From the NCBI RefSeq assembly GCF_036850765.1, contig NC_089491.1, forward strand, positions 86,956,740 through 87,020,739: a DNA stretch of 64,000 bases, read 5' to 3'. This stretch comes from Saccopteryx bilineata. Lineage: Eukaryota > Chordata > Mammalia > Chiroptera > Emballonuridae. How positions within the stretch are numbered: the stretch's first letter is position 1; every line of letters begins with the position of its first letter. This document shows positions 1 through 11,610 of the stretch, one piece after another. The notes below the pieces were generated by a model, which was not told the DNA's origin, ran no database searches, and saw only the letters and a list, made by a program, of their open reading frames with translations. Both the position numbers and the translations under genes were made by a program.

Positions 1-3
1 ATA

Positions 4-1207
4 CTAGAAAGCCCGGCGGTCATACAAAATGACCGCTGTTCTAGATACTATAAATTGTAATTAAAATGATTTGTGCAAAGGTGTCTGCTAATTCAAACTG
101 AATTACTCAGGGCAGGCAGTGAGGATGCCCCTTTGCTTAGTGCCCCATGGGGTTTCCCCCTTCTACTTGCTTAATTGCTTAAAGTAGAGTGCAATGAAGG
201 AAACCACTGGCGGTACATTTCTTAAGAGCCACCGCTAGCTTTATAAGTAAGGTCTCAGGAACTCTTTTATTCCATTCTAAACATGCCGAACTGGCTTCTG
301 AGGGATCAAGTATATATAATTGAGCAAACTTTCTTTTCCCGTCAGAAGGATGCAAAGTTCCAGTTTGATGGTAAACTTGACCATGAAGTCAAAAGCAATA
401 AAGTCCTGGTCCAGGCAAGTCAATTGGTTTGTTTCCCATGGACGCAAAAGCAAACGAAATATTAATGGATCGAATGCTATCCATGTACTGTTTGCTATTT
501 GGATGCTGATTAGTCAATAATTTATTCAAGAGTGGTGGATAATTCTCAATTAGTGGAACTACAATGTTTCCATACTTGCAACATTGAGAAAATCCTTTCT
601 TGCCACGGTCAAATCGATTAGTTTCTAACTTGAAGTTTAAGGACTGACAGTGTTCACATTTAATATTCATGTCACCAGAGGAATGCTCAAAAATTAAAGT
701 TTCTCTGTTTGAAATTCTTTGAATCCTTTTTGCGTTTCGGTCAGCATTACTCTGTCATTTTTTTGCATTTCTCTCCTGCCTTTGTTCAAGGGACTCATTT
801 TGTCAAGACAGGCTTTTTTGTCTTGCATCTGAGGCAAGCCTTGTTTCTCTATGCTCATCAGTCTCATTTTGTCGAGAAAGACGCATTTGCTCTGCGACTG
901 AAGCAAGCCTTGTCTTTCTCTGCTCAGTAGTTTCTTTTTGTTGAGAAAGCCATTTTTGTGCAGCTTTAGCTCCTTTTCTCTCCTCTTCAGTGCTGTATTT
1001 TCTAGGAGGCATTCTTAAAAGAAATTACGTTAAGACATAGTTTATGTAAAACAGATGATTGCCAATGCAAACAAATGTTCACCTTCCCCCTGACCTGCTC
1101 AATTTGTGTTCAGCCGTGGCAACTTCACCCTATTGGCTAGTACAGTTACGCAAGCAACCAATAAGCTATCAGCGACAAACAGACACTTAAGCCGCATATA
1201 ATAAAGA
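4..1207 (-). mobile_element. Non-autonomous Helitron (HeliBat-like), nearly complete
   Basis: A rolling-circle transposon lying on the minus strand. Its 3' end is at the left edge: read on the minus strand, an 8-bp-stem hairpin (GCGGTCAT, 5-base loop, ATGACCGC) is followed by CGGGCTTT and the terminal CTAG, then a host T, which is the Helitron 3' signature (subterminal hairpin plus CTRR, insertion between A and T). The 5' end is placed at about 1207, where the minus strand reads A|TC; this end is less certain. The inside keeps part of the N-terminal Rep/helicase reading frame (255-1012) but no helicase region, so the copy is internally deleted and depended on a full-length partner. Helitrons are rare in mammals and known mainly from bats. 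Confidence 0.82.
255..1012 (-). pseudogene. Decayed Helitron transposase, N-terminal part
   Basis: Starting at the minus-strand ATG at 1012 (MPPRKYSTEEERKGAKAAQK), one frame runs without frameshift to about 255 and is broken by three TGA codons (near 800-802, 752-754 and 389-391). The first part holds degenerate repeats of the RQNETDEHRETRLAS kind, basic and coiled-coil-like. Then comes a CxxC motif (IKCEHCQSLNF), a CC pair (FSQCCKYG), and stretches such as ENYPPLLNKLLTNQHP and QVYHQTGTLHPSDGK typical of the Helitron-like N domain. The HUH endonuclease motif and the helicase are absent. At least the first TGA could come from CpG decay of an arginine CGA codon. It cannot code for a working protein. 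Confidence 0.8.
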
Positions 1208-1208
1208 T

Positions 1209-2865
1209 ATCTCTCTCCCATTTGTATAAAGTACACTTTCCAGAACTTTGCATATCTCATTATTTTGGGTTAAAAACTGTATCTTGGATAATATGTTCTC
1301 AAAACTATGGAGACTGAGTCCCACACCCACAAACCCATATAAGGAGTAGTTTTTGCTTTTGTGGTTAGTTGCATTAGTCATTTTTTTATTTATTAAGTGA
1401 CTTGGTTGAACCTGTTTTGTAAAGTTTATTTTTCCTGCAGTTTTTTTTTGCTTAGGTTTTTCTCTTGTTTTTATCTTTTACCATGCTTATCAAGAGTTGC
1501 CCTTTGGTCAGCATAAGTCACTTATTGATCAAGAGTTTTTTAAGCCCAAACTCCTTACTCTATTGTTGCATATGTTAATTACAGTTTGTTTTTGGCAAAT
1601 TTTCAGCCATGAACTAGTAGCTTGGAAGTTCCCACTCTAGTTACTTCTGAGAGGACAAAACCTCTAATACAAACACAATTTTTCAGACTCCCAAGAGCAC
1701 ATCTAATTTTATTTTTAAGTATATAAATTTCTTAGAAGTTGTTCTTTGGTTAGTGTAGCTTAATGGTCAGCGAACATTTGATTAATTAAGTCCCCTGTGC
1801 AGGTGGTTTTCTGCCCTTTGTTAATGAATGTGTGTGTTACTTGGTGACTGCTTTCAAGTATGTTCTATATCTTGTTCTGAGATTGAGTACAGACTGGTTC
1901 ACAATCTTTCTGATTCTTTAGGTTGAGTATGATCTCAAGGCAGTTCTTCCTGTATTTTTCCCTATTGCTCTCTCTTAAATTTTTAAATTATATGTTGTCT
2001 CTTTTGTTGTTATCACTGTTATGGAGCTATCAGACTCTCTTGATTGCTCTTCCCAAGATCATCATTATTTTTGACAATGAATGGAGCATCAGTCCTTTTG
2101 ATAGTGTGCACCCAGAAGACAGTTTCTGCAGCAAGGGCCTGGGAGAACATGCGTAGGTGACCTGCTTCCTTAGGGTAAAATCACAAGCATAGACTGGGAG
2201 TTAGGTGGAAAGTGAGCTACTTCTTTCTGCCATTGAGTTTCCATTGACATAGCTGGGGAATAGATTGTAGTATAAATGCTATACTATCACTATTTTTACT
2301 AAGGCTTAGAAGATTTTCTTTAGTAAATGTTTTTCTATTGACTGTATAGGCCTAGGAAAATATCCAGAGATTATAATTTATTGTTGTAATTATGTCTACT
2401 TAAATTGTTGTTGTTGTTGTTGAGGACAGTATCATCAAGTTCTTACTCCACCATTCTAGAAATATTAATAGGGTTTATTACAAGAATGTAATGCTTTATA
2501 AACATTCATCATATTAACAGACCAATCCATTTAATAATATGATTAGATTATCAGTCTCAAAACAGGACTAATAAAGATAGTCATTTGCTAAAAAAAACTC
2601 TAATTTTAATGGTTGTTTTAGGCTTTTCATAGCATGAATGAATAGGCTATACAGCTAACTAATCAACCAACCACTTTATTAGGTTTTATCTACCATATAA
2701 GTTTAACAAAGAATATCTATGGTTTTATTTTTGTCTCTATTTGTATCATTATTATTTTTATGATTTATTAAAGACTCATCATTTCTAAGAAAAATAAAAT
2801 ACTGTTACATTTAATATAATTTTTATGGAACAATCCAGAAGTACATCAAAAGGATATAATAAAGT
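1209..2865. other. AT-rich DNA, no gene recognised
   Basis: No recognisable exon or long frame. A short (TTG)n tract sits near 2403-2421. The 1390-2260 part has somewhat mixed composition and could be an old, unrecognised repeat. Confidence 0.5.
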
Positions 2866-2878
2866 AAGACTCATTCTT

Positions 2879-3266
2879 GCCCTGGCCAGTTGGCTCAATG
2901 GAAGAGCGTTGGCCTGCCGTACAGAGGTCCAGGGTTTGATTCCCGGCCAGGGCACACAGGAGAAGCGCCCATCTGCTTCTCCACCCCTCCCCCTCTCCTT
3001 CCTCTCTGTCTCTCTATTCCCCTCCCATAGCCAAGGCTCCATTGGAGCAAAGATGGCCCGGGCGCTGGGGATGGCTCCTTGGCCTCTGCCCCATGCACTA
3101 GAGTGGCTCTGGTCGTGGCAGAGCGACGCCCTGGAGGGGCAGAGCATCGCCCCCTGGTGGGCAGAGCGTCGCCCCTAGTGGGCATGCTGGGTGGATCCCG
3201 GTCCGGCGCATGCGGGAGTCTGTCTAACTGTCTCTCCCCGTTTCCAGCTTCAGAAAAAAAAAAAAA
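2879..3266 (+). mobile_element. tRNA-derived SINE, GC-rich long family (family 2)
   Basis: A full-length retroposed SINE of about 390 bp. The head (GCCCTGGCCAGTTGGCTCAATGG) has a tRNA-like A box and, at about 2934, a B box (GGTTTGATTCC), so it should carry an internal RNA polymerase III promoter. The body is GC-rich with CCATTGGAGCAAAGATGG and repeated 'GCAGAGC(A/G)TCGCCCC' units, and it ends in a poly-A run. It is flanked by a 12-bp TSD (2866-2877 and 3267-3278, 11 of 12 identical), showing LINE-1-mediated insertion. The open frames that cross it on both strands are by-products of its base composition. Confidence 0.9.
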
Positions 3267-3278
3267 AAGACTTATTCT

Positions 3279-5660
3279 AGGAATATAAGAATTTCTTTTT
3301 ATTAATGTACCTATTAATATAATTTACTATAGCAATAGACCAAAAACTTTTAAGTGTATCTTTATCTCCTTAGATTCTAAAGCCTAAATGATAAGAAAGA
3401 TAATTTGTAAAAATCTCATTAAACCACTTCCTCATAAAAAGTATTTTGTAATTGTAATCTGATTTATCATCAAGGAACAACATAAGGACCCTTTTTATCA
3501 TAACAAACATATAAAAGTATGTAAAATATATAAAGTATAAAAGTTATACAGGAGAAAGTAAAATTATTTTTGTAGCTGATATTAGTTTTTATTTTGAATA
3601 CTGAAGAGAATTAATGAAAACTACAAGTGATATGATAATTCAATAAAAAGGTAGGCTAAAAGAACCAGTGAAGTAAAAAATAATGGAATAGATTTTTATA
3701 TATATATCAATATATATAAACAAAAAGCAAAGAAAAGGATGCCTAAGAATTAATAAAAAATGTATAATATTTCTTGGAATAATAATTTTAAATGTTACCA
3801 AAAGTCAAAAAAGAAGATGAACAAATATAAAGGCATGGGTGCTTCTGTCTAAAGTTGCATGGCAGGTAGAACTGAGCTCTAAACAGTGGGTGATTTGTTA
3901 ACTGAAAAGCCAGTCTGTTTGATGACCAGATATTCTCTCACAAGAACTGAGTGTTTGCCTGACATCTCTACCTTGTTAAAGCAAACAGTAAAAAGTATAT
4001 ATATTCTGTCCTATGAAGGCATATTAAAATTTCAAAGGAAGTAATCTCTGTAGGAACTGAACTGCAGTTTTCAGTGTGGGGCTGAGTATTTTTTTTAATA
4101 CCATGCTTTAACTTCATAGAGATCTCCAACAACAACCACCATCTACCCAGAGGTGTAATAATTGATGTACAGTAACTCCTAGAGGAAGTAAAACTACTCT
4201 AAGGCACTGGATTGTCATCTTGTAAATGAGAGGATATATAGCTGAATCCTACAAATGAATTTAATGTGCTCTATTTACTGATATTAAAATATATATATAT
4301 ATTAACTTTGCTTTGTAAGGTTAAATAACAGTATCTTAAAAAGATATTTATTTTTTATATAAATAATGCCCAAATATAGTGCTTCCATATATGGGTAATG
4401 CTAATAAAGCATTTTCTTTTTCTGGAGGCCAGAATAGAAATGTTTCAATGGTTCTGCTTTTATAGAGGAAATTTATTGTATTAGGCCACAGCTGTAAATT
4501 TTTTCCCTCCAATTCTATAAATTTCTCCTAACTATTTAAAGGTTTATAACTGTGATTATTCTTGTGTGCTAACATTAAACTTTAAAAAGTTTAATTTGGA
4601 GATTATTTGGAGAAATTCATCTTTTTTACTGCCTCATAAATAGTTCTTTGATGAAATGAGCAGAGGCTCTGTGTCTGCCCGAGGTGAATACAAATGACAC
4701 CACATAGACTAATGCTTATGGAGATGAAACAAATGCATTGATGACTAAAGTTATCAGCTGGTGCTCAAGAGCAATGGAGAGAGATTTGCTAAAAGATGTG
4801 AAATGGCATGGTTCTCAATCCTTATGTTTGTTTGTTTTTTATTCTCCTTATTCTCTTTTTCATCTTTTAGTTCTTCTTCATTTTTAAAAAGTTTTCAATA
4901 TTTCTAACTAGCTCTACTAAACAGGGGTAGCCAACACTGGACATACAAATTCCCAGTCCAGAATATGTAGTTTATGGCTTCTTTTTAGTTGTTATATTTC
5001 TGTGCCTTTTGAATACTATCTAACAGAGAAGGAAGAGCTATATTATATATTACTAAGAATATAACTGCTTTGCAAAGTTCATTTGTTGTGTCATACCATT
5101 TCATGAACAGAGGTGAATGATAACTTCTTTAGTTTCAAAGTAGACTATGAACATTGAGATAACTATTGGAACAGTCATGTGAACAGTTTTTCATAGAATA
5201 CTGCTAAGTGTACACTATACATAGTAGTTCTTTTAAACTCAATTAAGATAAAATAACCAGTATATTTTATTTTATTAAATCAAAAGAAAAATTGAAAATT
5301 TGCTTCCTAAAGGTACATGAAAAGATATGTGCATACCTTGAAAAACATTGAAGATTCAGTTTTCATTTTTAAATTACTAGATAATTTTTAAATCTATATT
5401 TTGCCACAAAATGATGCATTTTTATTTTGTATAATTGTTTGAATTGAAAATTTTTAAATTAATTTGTGCTATATTTACATCCTACCTTAGTCCAAAAGTT
5501 ATTTAAGATGACAAATATTAACCTATAGCTTAAATTAATGTTTCTTCTATAAATGTAATATATACATATGTAGGATATCTATTTTTCTAGTTTTAAAATT
5601 AATATATGGTAAACAAAAAATAAAATACAGAAAAATATATTTAAGCCAAACTAAAATATT
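3279..5660. other. AT-rich DNA, nothing recognised
   Basis: Low-complexity AT stretches (for example 3700-3720 and 4289-4302). No frame with coding character and no repeat that I can place with confidence. Confidence 0.5.
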
Positions 5661-5664
5661 CTGA

Positions 5665-5852
5665 TTTTCTTTTCAAAATAGTCTGTTCACTCTGTGGGTG
5701 TAATTCAAATACAATGGAAATTGTTTAGCTCAGTGAGACCTGAATCATATATCTCACTTATAGAAATATTAGGTAATAAATTTATTTTGTTTTACGCCAC
5801 TAATTTTGTGATGATTTATTATAACAGTAAGAGAACACTAATACAGTAAGAA
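5665..5852 (+). repeat. Ancient MaLR-type LTR, 3' part
   Basis: The end, from about 5780 (AATAAATTTATTTTGTTTTACGCCAC, then GATTTATTATAACAG and AGAGAACACTAATACAG), follows the familiar 3' end of mammalian MLT1/MST LTRs (polyadenylation signal, 'GTTTATAAGCCACC', 'AGACTAATACA'). The 5' part is too diverged to place. A decayed solo LTR without coding capacity. Confidence 0.55.
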
Positions 5853-6039
5853 GGCAGCCTAGGTATTATAATATGTGTAAAGGTATGTATTACAATTTAC
5901 CTTTGAAATGACAAAGAGGGAGAAATGGAGGTATAATATTATAAATGTCTTACTATATGCATAAAGTAATATAAAATCACCTAGAGGCAGTTATTATAAA
6001 TTAAGGTATATATTATAAAATCTACATAAACCACTAAAA

Positions 6040-7290
6040 TAATAAGACAATTATATACAACAAGGAAACAAACTCAATAAATTAGAATTACAAAATGATA
6101 AATTAATCTAAAAAAATTGGAAAAAGAGAACAAATACACCAAACAAAGGAGATCAGTAGTAAACAAGATATAACAAGATGATAGATTTAAAGGCAAAGAT
6201 GGCAATAATCACATTAAATATAAATATATACAAATTAAATATCAGATTATAATACTGAATAAAATTGTACTAGCACTTATAATGCTGTGTATAAAAAATG
6301 ATGAATACACAACATAATCAACAGTTCAAATGCTATAGAAATGTTACCTGAAACCTATGTGCTATTATTGATCAATGTCACCTCATAAATTTAATTTTCT
6401 AAATAATGTTGTTTAAAAATATTTTTTAAATATAGATATAAATTTAAAGAAAATATATGGAAAAATATACACTATGATAACAATAATTGTAAAGGTATTG
6501 GTCAATCATATTAATACAGACAAAGTAGATTATAGATCTAAGAATATTTTCAGAAATAAAAAAGATATTTTATAATGGTAAAAGGTCAATTATTGAAGAG
6601 GTTACACAGAACTTCAAAATACATGAAAGAAAAATGATAGAACTGAAAGGAGGAAAAGCCAAATTCACAGTTATTAGGACAGGTTTTAATGTACTTCTCT
6701 CAGTAGTAGATAAATCAAATAGACAGAAAATCAGTAAGTGTAGAGAAGATTTTATCAATGTTATCAAAAAGATTAACCTAATTCAAATTTATATATTATA
6801 AAATATCAGCAGCAGATAGATAATCTTCTTAAGGATATATGAAACATTTGCCAAGATAGACCATATAATGTGATATAAAATAAGTCTTAGTTGTTTAAAA
6901 GGATCCAAGGCATGTAAAGCTGACCACAATAGAATTAAAAAAGAAATCAATACAAAAAGATCTCCAGAAAATCCAAACATATGAAAACATCAAAATAAAA
7001 ATGAGATAGCATTCTGAATTGAATAAAAATGAAAACACAACATAAAATGTATGGAGTGCTGTTAAAACATTACATCAAAAGTAATGAATAGCAATAAGGC
7101 CTATATTTGTAAAGAAAAAAATGTCTTAAATAAATGAACTCAGTTTTCATGCTAATATACTACAAAGATAAAAGAAAATTAAATGCACATTAGTAGAAAT
7201 AAAAAAATATCAAAATGAAAATATAAAATCAAAAAAAGAAAATAAATTTAGGAAAATCAATAAAACTAAAATTTTATTTGAGAATATGAA
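6040..7290 (+). pseudogene. LINE-1 ORF2 relic, endonuclease and linker part
   Basis: Stretches such as AAAATACATGAAAGAAAAATG, TAGACAGAAAATCAGTAAG, CCAAGATAGACCATATAATG and TGAAAATGAAAACACAACAT follow the L1 ORF2 endonuclease and adjacent linker in the right order. Many stops and indels remove any coding capacity. It stops at GAATATGAATAAAAAGTAC, where a SINE-bounded insertion begins; the next part of the same ORF2 resumes at about 11674. This is an L1MA-age copy by resemblance. Confidence 0.75.
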
Positions 7291-7305
7291 TAAAAAGTAC
7301 TTCCA

Positions 7306-7766
7306 GCCTGACCAAGTGGTGGTGCAATGGATAAAGTGTTGGCCTGGGATGCTTAGGATCCAGGTTCAAAACCCTATGATGAACAGATTGAATGCAGGGT
7401 CATCCAACTTAAGCGCTGAATCACCAGATTGAATGTGGGGTTGCTGGCTTAAACATGGAATCATAGATATGACCCTATGACCCCATGGTCACTGGCTAGA
7501 GCTCAAAGGTCAATGGCTGGAAACCCAAGCTTATTGGCTTGATCCCAAGGTTTTCGGATTGAGTAAGGGATCACTAGCTCATCTGGAAGGCTCTTCCTAG
7601 CCCACCCACCCATCAAAGCACATATGAGAGAGAAATCAGTGAACAAGTAAGGTGCCACAACTCCGAATTGATGCTTCTCATCTCTCTTTTTTCCTGTTTG
7701 TCTGACCTTGTTGGTCCTCTCTCTATCTCACTTTCTTTCTCTCTCAATAAAATTTTTAAATGAATA
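7306..7766 (+). mobile_element. tRNA-derived SINE, family 1, long variant (left boundary copy)
   Basis: Head GCCTGACCAAGTGGTGGTGC with a B-box-like GGTTCAAAACCC, then a long body made of repeated units of the kind 'AAGGTC(A)CTGGCT(T)GA', the conserved CACATATGAGAGAGAAATCA block and a CTCTCTCAATAAAATTTTTAAA tail. At about 460 bp it is longer than the usual 330-bp copies because of extra body units. The sequence just before it (7291-7305) is repeated 4.3 kb away after another family 1 SINE, not after this one; see findings. Confidence 0.85.
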
Positions 7767-7842
7767 AAGGAGTTTTCATTATATATATATATATATTTAG
7801 ATACCAGTTCTAAATATATATATATTTAGATACCAGTTCTTT
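7767..7842 (+). repeat. Local tandem duplication with (TA)n
   Basis: The block TATATATATTTAGATACCAGTTCT occurs twice in a row, separated by AA. The two copies are identical apart from TA-run length, so the duplication is recent or maintained. It lies just inside the foreign segment described in the findings. Confidence 0.8.
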
Positions 7843-8820
7843 ATTTGATATGTGTTTTGAAAATACCTTCCCCAAGTCAGTGGTTTACATAAAAATTGGT
7901 TAGAAAACTGACATCCACAAAAATGTTTTCTAATGTTCTTCTCTCTCCTGTTTCACCTATCATAATGGGCTTGTCTTTCTTCTTCCAGGAAGAGCCTAGT
8001 GAGTCCCCTCCTCGAGGACCAATATTCCCTGCTTGAGTTGTTCATTACTGGGCAGATATGAGAAATGTTGGTGATCATCCATGGCTTCATCTGGCACACT
8101 CAACACAATGATCCCACCTGACCTGACTTTAAAAGACATGAGTGCTCTCTCTCTCTCTCTCTCACCCCACTGAGCAGAGCACCCTCCCTCACAGAACCTG
8201 AAAATGCTAGAAATGTGGGCTAGAGGCTAGCACAGGGCTGGGTCAGTGGTCACTGCTGGAGGACCTGGCGGTGTGGTTTGGGCACTGTGGCCTGCCACAA
8301 AGCCCCAAGCCTGACTTTCTATGTGAAACCCTCAATGAAACCCTCAATGAAAGCCCTTGTTAGGTCCCTTCACTTCACACAAGCTCTAGTGTGTCTTGCT
8401 GTGGCCACTGCAAGGACTTCTTCTGGATTGAGCATGTTCACGGCGGTCCCTGTGACTAACTCAGTCTCCTTAGACCTGCTTTTATGATGGAGAGAAAGCC
8501 TCTCCCCACTTGGAAAGATAGTGAGCAGACCAGCTTGTCCAGGTCTGCACTCTCTTGTGATTGGATGCTCAGCTCAGCTGAGTTATGGAGGAGGGCGGGG
8601 TTCTTGTGGACTAGGAGGAAGAGGGGAGGTAGGAGACATGGAGCAGAACAGAAGCATGTCAGGTGGAACATTCCAGTTGAACATGTCACTCCAAGGTGAC
8701 TTCATGTCCTCCAGTCCCTCCTCTTCTCCCTTCCCTGAGGACTGAGCCCCAGGAATCAGGGCCCCTGCTTTTCAAAAAAGAGTTAAAATGGACAAGGTGA
8801 CCTTGGATGGAGGAAAATGT
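7843..8820. other. Relatively GC-richer segment of unknown identity
   Basis: Clearly less AT-rich than its surroundings from about 7940 on. It holds a (CT)n run near 8150-8163 and a 13-bp duplication (AAACCCTCAATGA) near 8326-8353. Frames up to 80 residues exist, but none shows a recognisable domain, and start contexts are weak. It lies wholly within the 4.3-kb inserted DNA. It may be old retroelement or unique donor-locus sequence. Confidence 0.45.
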
Positions 8821-8965
8821 ACCCAATGCCTTAAAATCCTGTATAAATTAGACCAAGAATCTCGACTTCTAGGAACTGTCTTAAATAAATAGAAATTTCT
8901 GGACATAGATGTTCCCTTCAGCACATGATGGGAGTCAAAATCAGAAATGACCCATGTTTTACAGA
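8820..8965 (+). repeat. Old LINE-1 3' fragment (possible)
   Basis: AATCTCGACTTCTAGGAACTG followed by AGATGTTCCCTTCAGCACA resembles the 3' ORF2 region of old L1M elements ('TCTCACTTCTAGGAATTTATCC ... GATGTTCATTGCAGCA'). Diverged, no coding capacity. Identification is by resemblance only. Confidence 0.4.
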
Positions 8966-9690
8966 ATAAGCTTTGAAAATTCTGATGTGGGGACACCAGA
9001 AAGTGCAAGGACACTGGTATTGTTCAGCACTAGGAAAATGAGGTTTGGAAGAAGACATGCACAGGAATCCTCGCTGCCCAACACCCACCAGTGCGCACAC
9101 ACATGTAAATATGCACAGGAACCCATATGTGTACATGTGGAGTGGGAACACTGATGCGGACACATGCATATGCCAACACCGAGTGTGCAACTGTGGACCT
9201 ACACCGGGTCTTGCACATTGTCCTCCCAGAGGAAGGGACTTCCCTATTTCCGTCCAGGGAGCTGCTTGAGCCTCTGCATCCTCACTTTGTCCCCAGTGCT
9301 GGTTGCAACCAGAACTGAAGCCTTCCATTGTGATGGAGACAGGGGCTTCCTTACTGGTCTTTAAAGAGCATGTGTTCCCATCGGAGAGGTAGGTCATCAT
9401 CTGACGTGCACAGTCCTGTGCACTGCCTCTCATTAGAAGTGCTTGCCCTCAGTCCCTTTAAAAAACACCACAGGAATGTAAAACCTCTCTCTGGCCTTGG
9501 GTTATGAGGAATGATTTTCAACTTGTGGTGCGTCTTCACAGATTTCTGCATTTTTCTCATTTTTTTAGGCCCAGGAAAGGCCAGCCTTTGCCTGACTAGC
9601 TTGTGGCCCTGGGGTCACCCTTAGCACAGCGGTGTCTACACCTAGATAATGCACACATTTATGACAAGGGCATCTTTTCTGGTCTGTATT
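8966..9690. other. No gene recognised; chance frames on both strands
   Basis: The longest frame of the window (minus strand, 8918-9433, 171 residues) crosses this part. It is Cys- and His-rich without regular spacing, has no recognisable domain, and several overlapping frames of similar length exist on both strands, which suggests relaxed stop density and not coding. Confidence 0.5.
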
Positions 9691-10020
9691 CCACCTGGAA
9701 TTTCCATTTTAAATGAAAAAAGTGGCATTTCAAATAAAAGCAAAGCAAAAGTATGTGAGAAGACACAATAAGGCACATTTTATAAGAGTCCACTTATTTA
9801 AAAAAAAAAAGTCCAGAACAGGTAAAGGAGCAGAGACACAAAGCAGGTGAGGGGTTGTAGGGTGGGAGGAGTGGGGAGTGAGTCTTTTGGTGCAGGGTTT
9901 CCATTTGAGGTGATGGAACATTCTGCAATGAGATAGAAGCGATGCTTAAAGAGTATCATGAAGGTATTTCACACTCAGGAATGACACATCTTAAAACATA
10001 AACAGTAACTTTTGTTACTT
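9690..10020 (+). repeat. Old L1M 3'UTR-like sequence
   Basis: 'GGTTTCCATTTGAGGTGATGG', 'AACATTCTGCAATGAGATAGAAG' and the TTAAAACATAAAC-type end recall the L1M 3'UTR block 'GTTTCTTTTTGGGGTGATGAAAATGTTCT ... ACACTTTAAA'. Likely the continuation of the fragment at 8820-8965. Decayed. Confidence 0.45.
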
Positions 10021-10165
10021 AGAATAGATCACTCTATGGAAACACAAAAGATAGAAAATGAACAAGAACCAAATATAAAAGTGCAGAACAATTAAAAAGT
10101 TAAAATAATAAAAGCATAAATCACACCATGGAAAAAAATAAAAACGTAACATAAAGAAAAGATAA

Positions 10166-10371
10166 GACCTGTGGTGGCGCAGTGGATAAAGCATCGACCT
10201 GGAAATGCTGAGGTCGCTGGTTCGAAACCCTGGGCTTGCCTGGTCAAGGCACATATGGGAGTTGATGCTTCCAGCTCCTCCCCCGCTTCTCTCTCTTTCT
10301 CTCCTCTCTCTCTCTCTGTCTCTCTCCTCTCTAAAATGAATAAATAAAAATTGAAAAAAAATGTTAAAAAA
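10166..10371 (+). mobile_element. Short tRNA-derived SINE (family 3), young copy
   Basis: About 205 bp: GACCTGTGGTGGCGCAGTGG head, B box GGTTCGAAACCC intact, GGTCAAGGCACATATGGGAG block, (CT)n stretch and AATAAATAAAAA tail. Flanked by a perfect 13-bp TSD (10153-10165 and 10372-10384), so insertion is relatively recent. The intact A and B boxes mean it could still be transcribed by polymerase III. Confidence 0.92.
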
Positions 10372-10384
10372 AAAGAAAAGATAA

Positions 10385-11249
10385 AACTATCAAAGAGAGG
10401 TGGTAAAACAAAATTTTTTGATGTTTGGGACAGTTTGTTGAAGAACAAGCAGATCTAGAGCTGGCCTAATGGGTTGTTCTGAGGCAGCTCCTCCTGTCTG
10501 GCTATAATCATTGCACCTGATTTTCTACCAGACCACCCCATCTCTGCCTGGCAGACAAAATCTCCCCTAATTTTCATAGCTATTCAATAGATGTTAGGTT
10601 GATGCCTCTTACCAGCTCTGGTTCCCTGGGCTGAGGATCCCAGTATTAGATCAAGACCCCTAGCTTCTCTGGGGGTACCTTTGCCACTGAGATATCTCTG
10701 TGGAGTCTTTACCATCATGTGAGAAGGTGGGCCAGGCCTTTTCACATCTCCTCCTTCCTACCAGTCTAGATGTGGGTCCTTTTGTAGTGCTTGTTTATAA
10801 GACTTCTGTTCAGGAACCTTCCATTGATTATTCAGGGTGATTATTCTCATATCTCTCTCAGCCCTTTCATCTCTTGAAAACATCTCTTTTGATTGACTGA
10901 ATAGCATGAGGATATTCTGCATTCCCCTTTGCCTTTTGGGTCTTTATTTCCAAGAACAATTCTGAAATGATACAATATATCTCTACTGTATAGGAAGAAT
11001 ACATATAAAAATTTTACATTGACTTTAATTTTGGTCTTAATTATACTGTTCAAATTATCAAAATAAAATTTATTAAGAAAATGGAAAAATAAATTTTGGG
11101 TTTTGTCCTGGAAAAGAGTGTAACATTCACCTAATCCACCTACATCTTCGATCTCCTGCCATCTGTGTGTCTATTGTAAGTTCAGGTCTTTGTCCAAAGC
11201 TGATGCTCATTTTTAAATCAGGTTGCTTGTCTCCATATCGTTGAGCATT
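10385..11249. other. Unassigned sequence
   Basis: Mixed-composition DNA with no frame of coding character. CTGCCTGGCAGACAAAATCTCCCC and neighbours look like unique or very old sequence. Part of the foreign segment inside the L1. Confidence 0.45.
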
Positions 11250-11265
11250 AAGAGGTTTTATTATA

Positions 11266-11610
11266 ACCTGATCATGTGGAGACATGGTGGTTAGAGCATC
11301 AGCCTGGAATGCTGACTCAGGTTCAAAACCCTGAGGTTGCCGGTTTAGTGTGGGCTCACCAACTTGAGCATGGGATCATAGACATGATGTCATGGTTTCT
11401 GGCTTAAGCCCAAAGGTCATTGGCTGAAAGCCCAAGGTTGTTGGCTTGAGCAAGGGGTCACTGGCTTGAGTTCCCCAGTCAAGGCACATATGAGAAAGCA
11501 ATCAATGAACCACTAAGGTGCCACAACTATGAGCTGATGCTTCTCATCTCTCTCCTTTCCTGTCGGCCAGTCCCTGTCTGTCTGTCTCTCTCTCTTGATC
11601 ATTCAAAAAA
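11266..11610 (+). mobile_element. tRNA-derived SINE, family 1, long variant (right boundary copy)
   Basis: Same subfamily as the copy at 7306: head ACCTGATCATGTGGAGACATGG, then GGGATCATAGACATGATGTCATGG and repeated 'AAGGT(C/T)(A/G)TTGGCTTGA' units, CACATATGAGAAAGCAATCAATG, and a CTCTCTCTTGATCATTCAAAAAA tail. Its 3' flank (11611-11625) matches 14 of 15 bases with the 5' flank of the SINE at 7306; its 5' flank resembles that copy's 3' flank. Confidence 0.85.

Noticed and set aside
1749..1764. GTTAGTGTAGCTTAAT, like the start of mitochondrial tRNA-Phe
   Set aside because: The match ends after about 16 bases and the following sequence does not resemble mitochondrial DNA, so a nuclear mitochondrial copy is not supported.
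2879..2960. tRNA-like A and B boxes at many positions
   Set aside because: Each lies at the head of a SINE with SINE body and tail, and lacks a full tRNA cloverleaf, so none is called as a tRNA gene.
2785..3288. Several overlapping frames of 69-120 residues
   Set aside because: All lie in a GC-rich SINE, where low stop density gives frames on both strands.
4921..4945. CAGGGGTAGCCAAC, resembling a hAT terminal repeat
   Set aside because: No matching opposite end or 8-bp duplication found nearby.
8918..9433. 171-residue minus-strand open frame, the longest in the window
   Set aside because: No domain, no regular Cys/His spacing, several overlapping frames on both strands, and it overlaps an old L1-like piece. 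Treated as chance.
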